The translations under genes and the position numbers were made by a program. The notes beneath the pieces were generated by a model that saw only the letters and a list, made by a program, of their open reading frames with translations, ran no database searches and had not been told where the DNA came from. Below, in pieces: positions 24,760 through 30,704 of a stretch of DNA of 30,704 nt. This stretch comes from an uncultured Treponema sp. (GTDB lineage Bacteria; Spirochaetota; Spirochaetia; Treponematales; Treponemataceae), in assembly GCA_937893155.1 (NCBI GenBank), contig CALBGU010000258.1:1-30704 (forward strand), given 5' to 3'. Positions within the stretch are counted from its first letter, which is position 1. Each line of letters begins with the position of its first letter.

Positions 24760-26851
24760 ATGAAAAAGAGCCTTAAACTTTCTGTTAAAATGGGAATCCT
24801 TGTGGGCATTTCCATAGTGCTTGCCGCAGTTGCTGTTGAAATGATGTGTTTATCCGAATTCCGCTCGCAATTCGAAGCAAACGTGGAAATGAACCTCCAG
24901 ACTGTTCAGCGCGGTATTTTGAACAATCTAAATAACCGCAATATAATCCTTAGAAACGCCGTTGTCGCACTCTCTAGCCGCCCTGGATTTATCTCGACTG
25001 TGGAAAGCGGCGATGCAGGCGAAATCAGCAGGCTCGCAGAAGAAAAACGAAAGATTGTAGGAAACGACATCATCTTTGTAACCGACGCGGCGGGAAAAAT
25101 AATCGCAGGCTATGGCGGCACATTTTCGCACGGACAAGACGCAAGCGATATGGCGTGTGTCAAAGACATCGTGAAAGAGGGAATGGACGAGGCAAAAACC
25201 TACGAAAGCAAAAAATCAATGATTGGCTACTCAATGCTTGCGGCTTCTGCCATAAAAGATTCGTCGGGGAAACTTTTGGGAGCACTCGTGGCAGGCTACG
25301 ATTTATCCAAGCAAAGTTTCGTTGACCATATGAAAAACATCTACAACATTGAGATTTCAATTATCGAACCAACACAAGAGTTTCCAGCACGATAAAAGAC
25401 GCAAACGGAAAATCGTGGGCTGGCTCAACTTTGACGAACCAAGCGGTCATTGACAAAGTGGAAAAAGAGGGCGAAACGTTCCAGACCGAAACTACCATTT
25501 TGGGAGTGCGCTATCTTAATATCTATTTTCCGCTGAAAACCGAGCTGGGCAAAATCACAGGTATGGTTTCTACATTCCGCAGCAAAAGCATTATCTCTGC
25601 CACGATTTTTAAGGTTGTCCGATTTGTTTCCACATTTACGCTGATTTTTGTTTTAGTCCTTTGTGTCGCCTCAGGTGCTATCATAGTGCGTCTTCTCCGC
25701 CCGCTCAAAGACGTAAAGCGCACTTTTGTAGACATCTGTTCTGGAGAGGCGGATTTGACGAAGCGAATCAACGTGAATGTTCACGACGAAATCGGAGATG
25801 TCGTTTCTGGGTTTAATGCGTTTGCCGACAAACTGCAGAAAATCATTTCGCATATGAAAGACAGCAAGGGAATGCTCGACACGGCTGGCGTGGATTTACA
25901 GCAAACTGCCCAAGATACCGCAAGCGCAGTTCACGAGATTTTGGCGAACATCACGAGCATTCACTCTCAGGTAGCAGAACAAAAACAGAGTGTGGAACAG
26001 ACGGCTGGTTCTATCACAAAGATTTCCGACAACATTTTTGCGCTTAACAATATGGTGGAAAATCAGTCTTCGAGCGTTACCGAGGCAAGCGCGGCAGTGG
26101 AAGAGATGATTGGAAACATCACGAGCGTGAATCATTCTATGGAAAAAATGGCGGGGGCGTTCAACGATTTGCAGGAACATTCTCACCGCGGTTTTGATAA
26201 ATTGGCGGTGGTGAACGAGAGAGTTCAGGAAATCGAAGAGCAGTCAAAGATGCTTGAGGAGGCGAACAGCGCGATTGCCTCTATTGCAAGCCAGCGAATC
26301 TTTTGGCGATGAATGCTGCGATTGAGGCAGCCCACGCAGGAGAGGCGGGAAAAGGCTTTGCTGTCGTTGCAGACGAAATCAGAAAATTGAGCGAAACGAG
26401 CAGCGTTCAGTCAAAGACGATTGGACAGCAGCTAAAGCAGATTAAGACCGCGATTGTGAATGTCGTTGATGCGTCAACCGAGTCCAGCAACGTGTTTTCT
26501 CAGGTGCAAAAAGAGCTTTCTGCCACAGACGAGCTTGTTACGCATATCCGCTTGGCAATGGAAGAGCAGAACGAGGGAAGCAAGCAGATTACAGAAGCCC
26601 TAAAGCTGATGAACGATTCCACAGTGGAAGTTTCGAGTGCGTCTTCTGAGATGAGTTCGGAAAGCGGAGTGATTAAAGGGGAAATGGAGCATTTGCAGAA
26701 CGTTGCCACGGTGATGAAGCAAAGTATGGATGAAATGCAGGTGGGTGCGCACCAAATCAACGAAACAGGCTCTATGCTCACTGATGTTTCAAGCCGAGTT
26801 GCCCAGTCTATTGACAAGATGGGAAGCCAAATCGACCAGTTCACCGTGTAG
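24760..26851 (+). pseudogene. Methyl-accepting chemotaxis protein broken by two single-base deletions
   Basis: Three consecutive ORFs in frames 0, +2 and +1 together make one 697-aa receptor. Part 1 (to the stop at 25395): N-terminal membrane segment (about 10-30) and a Cache-type periplasmic domain. Part 2 (about 25383-26312): the rest of the sensor, second membrane segment (near 25610-25690), HAMP domain and methylation helix. Part 3 (from 26303): the conserved signalling tip NLLAMNAAIEAAHAGEAGKG and the return helix. The first break needs one base restored near 25382; the second needs one base between 26294 and 26295, where IASQ(T)NLLAMNAA is expected. A TAAGGAG ribosome binding site precedes the start. 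Everything else is intact, so decay is recent, or the bases are assembly errors. Confidence 0.88.
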
Positions 26852-26894
26852 TTGCTTTTTTGGGGGTGGAGGCTACACAAACAATGCGAAAATG

Positions 26895-26903
26895 TGCTAT
26901 ACT
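26895..26903 (+). promoter_or_regulatory. Extended -10 promoter of the HU-like gene
   Basis: TGCTATACT (TGnTATACT), 40 nt before the ATG at 26944; AAGGAG ribosome binding site in between. Confidence 0.55.
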
Positions 26904-26943
26904 CCTTTTCAGATTCACTATAGTTTCATAAGGAGAAAGCGAA

Positions 26944-27678
26944 ATGGCTAAACACAAATGGGACGTTTTATTGCGACCAAACACACTCACCCCCGACAAC
27001 CAACTTGACTGCATTGCAGAGGTGCGAAATCCGCACACCACGCGGCTCAATGAGGACATTGCGGACAAAATCGTCAAGGAGCGAAGCGAGTTCCGCAAAG
27101 ACACGATTTTGAATATCCTAAACCTGCGCGACCAAGCCGTAAAGGAGTTTATCGAAGACGGCGACAGTTTCCGAGACGGCTTGATTCAGCTCTCGCCCCG
27201 CGTGTCCGGCGTGTGGGAAAACGAAACTTCGCCGTTCGACCCGCAGGTTCACCGCCGCACTCTCGATATGACGATGACCGCTTCTCTTCGCGGAGCACTT
27301 GAAGAAGTCGGGGTGAACATCGTCGGAAAGAAGGACGCGACGAGCAAAATCAGCTCTGTTACAAACAGCGTTACAGGCTTGAAGGACAACAGCGCGCCGA
27401 TTGGGGACGACATCATCATTGAGGGCGACAAAATCAAGATACAAGACGAATCGGACGAGGCTCAAGGCGTGTTCTTCGTGGACAACACAGGCAAAGAACA
27501 CCGCGTTTCAAGAAAGCTCACGGACAATAAGCCGTCGCGCTTAACCGCCCGCGTTCCCTCCGATATTGCCGAGGGCGAATTGCAGCTTGTCATTCGCACG
27601 CGATACTCAGGCACGGCAACTCCGCTCAAGACGCTCCGCGAAATCCAATACGCATATCCGCTGAACGCAACAAAATAA
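26944..27678 (+). CDS. HU-like DNA-binding / DUF4469-type protein
   Basis: A 244-aa soluble protein. The N-terminal part (about 1-130; NEDIADKIVKERSEFRKDTILNIL is the helical core) looks like the HU-related DNA-binding domain common in Bacteroidetes and Treponema. The C-terminal part (about 140-240) is beta-rich with GDDIIIEGDKIKI, FFVDNTGKEHRVSRKL and LQLVIRTRYSG, resembling DUF4469, an Ig-like domain. The cellular role of this class is not established. An AAGGAG ribosome binding site lies 8 nt before the ATG. It has its own extended -10 promoter and is followed by a complex hairpin region. Assignment rests on memory of the family pattern, so moderate confidence. Confidence 0.68.
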   Translation: MAKHKWDVLLRPNTLTPDNQLDCIAEVRNPHTTRLNEDIADKIVKERSEFRKDTILNILNLRDQAVKEFIEDGDSFRDGLIQLSPRVSGVWENETSPFDPQVHRRTLDMTMTASLRGALEEVGVNIVGKKDATSKISSVTNSVTGLKDNSAPIGDDIIIEGDKIKIQDESDEAQGVFFVDNTGKEHRVSRKLTDNKPSRLTARVPSDIAEGELQLVIRTRYSGTATPLKTLREIQYAYPLNATK

Positions 27679-27689
27679 TTTTTAAGGGG

Positions 27690-27783
27690 CTTCGATACTG
27701 CTATCTAAGGTGTTTAGATAACGGTATCGAAGGCTCATCAATACCGCTATCGTCTTTCTTTCGATAACGGTATCGGCGAGCCT
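27690..27783. repeat. Composite palindromic element with two nested hairpins
   Basis: First hairpin: CTTCGATAC/GTATCGAAG with inner TATCTAA/TTAGATA (27690-27732). Second: ATACCGCTATCG/CGATAACGGTAT (27741-27773) with an outer AGGCTC/GAGCCT (27731-27736 / 27778-27783). Sits after the HU-like gene and may end its transcription although no T-run follows. Shares the GATAACGG word with the array at 12959-13200. Confidence 0.7.
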
Positions 27784-27786
27784 TAT

Positions 27787-28040
27787 TTATTGTTCTGTTT
27801 TGCTCTTCAACTCTTCTGCCGTTTTCTGCCCAATATCGTATGCTTTGCGGCAATCCTTGGGGTATTGTTCCCTATGCCGTTTCTCTTTCGCCTCTGCTTC
27901 GAGGTCGCCGAAGAACACGGGCGAGCCGAGCACAAAGCCGTCCGCGTGCGAAACGCCATGCACGAGTTCAAATGCGCCGTCGCAAAAGCCGCATTCGCAG
28001 TAACTCCTGCAAAAGCGGACAAAATCGGGCAGGAAAAGAC
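27787..28040 (-). pseudogene. Remnant of a flavodoxin-fold (NADPH-dependent FMN reductase type) protein
   Basis: An open minus-strand frame with no plausible start reads HADGFVLGSPVFFGDLEAEAK and then EQYPKDCRKAYDIGQKTAEELK. The first resembles the conserved DGIVFGSPVYFG loop of multimeric flavodoxin/iron-sulfur flavoproteins; the second resembles their C-terminal helix. In intact proteins these are separated by roughly 70 or more residues, so an internal deletion is implied. Upstream Cys-rich CRSYCECGFCDG recalls the cluster site but the N-terminal FMN loop is absent. Probably a decayed gene, now between the palindromic element and the divergent AraC gene. Confidence 0.5.
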
Positions 28041-28101
28041 AGGACGGGCGCGGCGGTATCGGGTAGAATAGAGGCAACAATAACGGCACGGGGGAAAAGA
28101 A

Positions 28102-28989
28102 ATGGAATGGCTGTCGAGCATTCGGCGCGCGATTGATTATATGGAAGCGCATCTTGAAGAGAATATCTCGGCTGTTGATGTTGCCTCTGAGGTGAATATG
28201 TCGTCTTTCTTTTTTCAGCGCGGCTTTTCGATTATGACGGGCTACACCGTCGCGGAATATCTGCGAAATCGCAGGCTGTATAAAGCGGCGGTTGATTTGG
28301 CGAACGGCGATGACAAGATAATTGATATTGCGTTTCGCTACTGCTACGAAACACCCGAAAGTTTTGCGAAGGCTTTTTCTCGCTTTCACGGTGCAGCGCC
28401 GAGCGAGGTGAGAAAGGGCGGGCGTATCAAAACATTTCTTCCCTTGGTTATTGAAATTTCTATTCACGGGGGTAATCTTATGGATTACAAGATTCAAACG
28501 CGGTCGGCTTTTAAGGTGATTGGCTTTGAAAGGATTTTTGAAAGCGACACGTCGTATCAAGAGATTCCAAAGTTCTGGAGAGAATACGCCGAGAAATATC
28601 TATCGAATATACTGCACGGCAAAGAGCCTACGACTGCGCAGGAAAAGGCGATTGCGGCGAACTGCGTCGGAGAATATGGAATCTGCATTGATGACCTTGC
28701 AGGCGGTGCGTTCCGCTATCTCATTGCGGGAATGTACACGGGCGGCGATGTGCCTGCGGGAATGACGGTCTACGAGATTCCTGCGGGCGATTGGGCGATT
28801 TTTGATTGCTACGGGGCGAACCCTAAGACGCTGCAGGAAACAAACACGAAAATCTATAAGGAGTGGCTTCCTGCAAATCCTGATTACGAGTTTTCAGGAA
28901 AAGCAAGCGTGGAATGGTACAGCAAAGGCGATATGACGGACGCAAATTATCACAGCGCAATCTGGATTCCGATTAAAAAGCGCGTTTAG
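28102..28989 (+). CDS. AraC-family regulator with GyrI-like effector domain
   Basis: A 295-aa transcription factor. Residues 1-105 are an AraC double helix-turn-helix (IDYMEAHLEENISAVDVA, FFFQRGFSIMTGYTVAEYL, then YCYETPESFAKAFSRFHG). Residues about 125-295 are a GyrI-like/SOUL-type small-molecule pocket (FKVIGFERIF, YEIPAGDWAIFDC, EWYSKGD). This DNA-binding-first order matches Rob/BmrR-like multidrug-responsive regulators. GGGGGA lies about 8 nt before the ATG. It faces the SMR exporter gene (15-nt gap, convergent), which makes a shared drug or amine response plausible but unproven. Confidence 0.9.
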   Translation: MEWLSSIRRAIDYMEAHLEENISAVDVASEVNMSSFFFQRGFSIMTGYTVAEYLRNRRLYKAAVDLANGDDKIIDIAFRYCYETPESFAKAFSRFHGAAPSEVRKGGRIKTFLPLVIEISIHGGNLMDYKIQTRSAFKVIGFERIFESDTSYQEIPKFWREYAEKYLSNILHGKEPTTAQEKAIAANCVGEYGICIDDLAGGAFRYLIAGMYTGGDVPAGMTVYEIPAGDWAIFDCYGANPKTLQETNTKIYKEWLPANPDYEFSGKASVEWYSKGDMTDANYHSAIWIPIKKRV

Positions 28990-29003
28990 ACGGCAGAGCG
29001 CGG

Positions 29004-29324
29004 TTATTTGAGCGAGAGCAATTTGAGCCCTGCAATGCCGATGACAATCAGCGCGATGCAGGCGCATTGCACGAGCGAAAGGCGTTCGCGGAACAAAAAA
29101 ATGCCGACGATTGAGGTGCCGATAATGCTGAGACCCGTCCACAGTGCGTATGCGATGCCGAGCGGGAGTTTTTTGAGTGCGAGCGACAAAAAGACCGCGC
29201 TTGCGATGTAACCGGTGAATGTAATTGCGCTGGGAATGATTTTGGTGAATCCGTCGGAAAATTTCATTGCGCACGCCCAAAGCACTTCGAGCGCACCCGC
29301 GACGGCAAGTAGAATCCATTGCAT
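29004..29324 (-). CDS. gdx: SMR-family exporter, Gdx/SugE subtype
   Basis: A 106-aa, four-helix dual-topology exporter. Glu13 is the coupling carboxylate, in the context ALEVLWACAMK; the Trp after E-x-x (W16) and YALWTGLSIIGTSIVG (Y59, W62) match the SugE/Gdx branch, which exports guanidinium, rather than EmrE-type multidrug pumps (which have Gly/Thr there). Works in the inner membrane as an antiparallel dimer with proton antiport. GAGG lies 6-7 nt before the ATG. It is preceded by a structured leader with a terminator-like hairpin, so it is probably regulated by attenuation. Confidence 0.88.
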   Translation of the reverse strand: MQWILLAVAGALEVLWACAMKFSDGFTKIIPSAITFTGYIASAVFLSLALKKLPLGIAYALWTGLSIIGTSIVGIFLFRERLSLVQCACIALIVIGIAGLKLLSLK

Positions 29325-29419
29325 TTCTTTACCTCAAAAATCTTTATCTGCAAAGACCTAACGATAAAGAAAAGGCTTTTTCCTGCTACCCGGTGGCAAC
29401 AGGAGCCGTTGTGTTGATT
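29325..29419 (-). ncRNA. Structured 5' leader of the exporter gene (candidate riboswitch/attenuator)
   Basis: About 95 nt of RNA from the predicted start to the ATG. Hairpin 1 (29407-29374): GGCU outer stem with AGCC, inner 9-bp CCUGUUGCC/GGUAGCAGG stem, ACCG loop and an AAAAA bulge on the 3' side. Hairpin 2 (29370-29341): UCUUUAUC/GAUAAAGA with a 14-nt loop, then UUUUU and directly the GAGG ribosome binding site. Loop 1 ACC can pair with GGU in loop 2. It does not match the guanidine-I, -II or -III cores as I remember them. A guanidine-IV (mepA) type is worth testing. Confidence 0.65.
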
Positions 29420-29425
29420 GCACAT

Positions 29426-29455
29426 ACTATAGCAAAGAGCGCGCCAAAAAGTCAA
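29426..29455 (-). promoter_or_regulatory. Promoter of the exporter gene
   Basis: Minus strand TTGACT (29455-29450), 18-bp spacer, TATAGT (29431-29426) with extended TGC before it. Confidence 0.8.
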
Positions 29456-29502
29456 CGCATTTTTCGGCGTGCTCGTGCAAAACCGTGCGGCGGCGAAAAA
29501 TC

Positions 29503-29531
29503 TTGGCGAATTTTTTTTGCTATGCTAATAT
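29503..29531 (+). promoter_or_regulatory. Predicted promoter of the Rpn gene; leaderless start likely
   Basis: TTGGCG (29503-29508), 17-bp spacer, TAATAT (29526-29531), ATG 6 nt later at 29538 with no Shine-Dalgarno. Confidence 0.55.
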
Positions 29532-29537
29532 ATTTGT

Positions 29538-30449
29538 ATGGACAGAAGCAATTTTATGAGCGAAGAAGAATACGTCGCGCAAATGCACACCGGCGCACTC
29601 TTGAACCCTCGCATTGATTCAACGTTCAAGGCGTTGTTCACACAGCCCACCAAAGAATCGCGCGCTGCATTGCAGTCTTTTCTTGAAGCCGCAACCGAGC
29701 GAAGCATAGATTCCTTTGAGTTCGTTGCAAATGATGCGCCTGAAGAGTTCTTTGGTCAGCGACGGGTGAGCTATGACATTATGTGCGTCTTCACGGACGG
29801 AGAGGCGGCGAACATTGAAATGCAGGCGTTCAATCAGGAATATGATTACGGCAAGCGTGCGGAATATCAAGTTGCGCGGCTTGAAACGACTTATCTGAAG
29901 AAGGGCGACACGTGGGAAAAAGCTCCGAAAGTGTATCAAATAACGGTTTTGGATTTTGTCTACACAAAGCCGAGAGAGGATAACAAAGAGAGTTTTAAGC
30001 CTGTGAGCCGATATGCAATGCGCACAAAAGACGGCAGAGAGCTGACGAATGCGCTGAATGTTGTGTTTATTGAATTGCCGAAAGTCAAGAAACTTGAAGA
30101 CAGCCTTGAAACGAATTCAAAACTGGAGAATTGGGCAATTTTCCTCAAAGACGCGGACAATCCGAATAAAACGGGATTGATACACCAACTTGCAAACAAG
30201 GAGGCAGGACTTATGAATGCGCAAATGTCATTGTCAAATATTAGTGCGAATCGAGATTTATGGATTGCACAGTACCGAAAAGAGCTTGCAGAACGGTTAT
30301 TAAAGGGGAATTATTCCTATGTGGTCGCTACACATAATGACAGGAAGCATCCCCACTCACATATCATTTTTTGTGCCGCTGATAACGTCGAACACAAAAA
30401 ATTCAACTCCTGCAAAAGAAGCTATTATTGTTGTTTGGCCAGGTTTTAG
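29538..30449 (+). CDS. Rpn-family PD-(D/E)XK nuclease/transposase with foreign C-terminus
   Basis: A 303-aa ORF. Residues 1 to about 250 match the Rpn (recombination-promoting nuclease, formerly transposase_31) family: LLNPRIDSTFKALFTQPTKES, VSYDIMCVFTDGEAANIEMQAF (the D...ExQ nuclease strand pair), YGKRAEYQVARL, and the helical FLKDADN region. Rpn proteins normally end in a Lys/Glu-rich repetitive tail; here the frame changes identity after KELAER (about 30297) and continues into relaxase-like residues and then a stop at 30449. The tail is therefore not native and the gene is probably truncated by a rearrangement. The nuclease core may still fold. No ribosome binding site; leaderless start predicted. 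Confidence 0.82.
   Translation: MDRSNFMSEEEYVAQMHTGALLNPRIDSTFKALFTQPTKESRAALQSFLEAATERSIDSFEFVANDAPEEFFGQRRVSYDIMCVFTDGEAANIEMQAFNQEYDYGKRAEYQVARLETTYLKKGDTWEKAPKVYQITVLDFVYTKPREDNKESFKPVSRYAMRTKDGRELTNALNVVFIELPKVKKLEDSLETNSKLENWAIFLKDADNPNKTGLIHQLANKEAGLMNAQMSLSNISANRDLWIAQYRKELAERLLKGNYSYVVATHNDRKHPHSHIIFCAADNVEHKKFNSCKRSYYCCLARF
30298..30425 (+). pseudogene. Fragment of a mobilization relaxase
   Basis: The reading frame encodes NYSYVVATHNDRKHPHSHII, then KKFNSCKRSYY. This resembles the HUH-relaxase metal site of MobA/VirD2-like mobilization proteins (VVATHxDxxHxHNHI), with HPHSH as the His triad. Only about 40 residues are present, fused in frame to the Rpn gene, with no N-terminal Tyr and no C-terminus. 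Its last part is antisense to the end of the Big2-domain gene. Probably a scar of an integrated mobilizable element. Confidence 0.55.
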
Positions 30450-30704
30450 TATTGTAACTTGTCCATTATTCCCAATAGTCGCAACGCTCTCGTTGCTAGA
30501 ACTATATTTGACAGCAATTGCATAGGGGTTATTGAGTGTTGGCAGATTCTTATCCTCGAAGATTGTATAGAAAAAAGTGGTTGCACTCCAAGATAATCCA
30601 GTTTCCTTTCGTAAATCAGGGATGATAAGAACATCTCCTGCTACTGTTCCATCAGAAGAACACACTTTACCATTAACTCCAACATACCCTCCCTCTGGTT
30701 GGCT
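30357..30704 (-). CDS. C-terminal part of a Big2 (Ig-like) domain protein, N-terminus beyond window
   Basis: An open frame of 115 codons to the right edge with a stop at 30357. It contains a Big2-type Ig repeat: KYSSSNESVATIGNNGQVTI, LKPGQTTIIASFAG, matching the usual SSNxSVAtVxxnGxVTaxkPGtatItAt pattern. Such domains occur in exported or surface proteins. Upstream residues (GGYVGVNGKVCSSDGTV) are not recognised. Its last codons lie opposite the relaxase-like fragment, so its natural end may have been altered by the same rearrangement. Confidence 0.72.
   Translation of the reverse strand, partial: SQPEGGYVGVNGKVCSSDGTVAGDVLIIPDLRKETGLSWSATTFFYTIFEDKNLPTLNNPYAIAVKYSSSNESVATIGNNGQVTILKPGQTTIIASFAGVEFFVFDVISGTKNDM

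Noticed and set aside
28060..28560. Upstream part of the long minus-strand ORF ending at 27787
   Set aside because: It is antisense to the clear AraC-GyrI gene; only the segment below about 28040 shows flavodoxin-like residues.

Overview
The window looks like a chromosome segment of a host-associated spirochaete, most probably a gut or rumen Treponema. This is inferred from the gene mix: an FtsK with a huge acidic linker, a CE2-like SGNH esterase, Rpn nuclease-transposases, many small lipoproteins, an HU-like/DUF4469-type protein and a Cache-GGDEF protein. No rRNA or species marker is present. Most genes are moderate in GC; the restriction-modification island (about 16.9-20.5 kb) and the right edge are visibly more AT-rich.

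Layout. 1-3.9 kb: adenosine deaminase (3' end outside the window), a YfcE phosphodiesterase, and a minus-strand esterase/aldo-keto reductase pair. 4.06-7.6 kb: ftsK, then a terminator-like dispersed repeat and a 41-bp tandem repeat array. 8.0-12.9 kb: a small lipoprotein, cstA with an upstream partner under a consensus promoter, and a B12-type radical SAM gene in operon with a lipoprotein. 12.9-14.8 kb: a second 41-bp array, tRNA-Pro(GGG), ychJ and rlmB. 14.9-16.8 kb: a Tyr/Ser-rich lipoprotein divergent from an XRE regulator with an operator-like palindrome between them, then a PHP phosphatase. 16.9-20.4 kb: an apparent type II restriction-modification system (putative endonuclease, controller, divergent beta-class methyltransferase), followed by an array of alternating inverted motifs. 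20.8-24.6 kb: a Cache-GGDEF diguanylate cyclase and the ABC-F ATPase Uup. 24.8-26.9 kb: a chemotaxis receptor gene broken by two one-base deletions. 26.9-29.3 kb: an HU-like protein, a flavodoxin remnant, an AraC-GyrI regulator and a Gdx-type SMR exporter. 29.5-30.7 kb: an Rpn gene whose 3' end runs into a relaxase remnant, facing the end of a Big2-domain protein.

Main points. (1) Many genes have a -10 box only 6-9 nt before the ATG and no Shine-Dalgarno, suggesting leaderless mRNAs. (2) The Gdx-type exporter has a promoter and a ~95-nt two-hairpin leader ending in a terminator against the ribosome binding site, so it may be a riboswitch or attenuator. (3) The restriction-modification genes have back-to-back promoters with palindromes suited to a controller protein. 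(4) Two unrelated tandem arrays have the same 41-bp period and a third region repeats at 82-83 bp. (5) The right edge is a mosaic of mobile-gene fragments.
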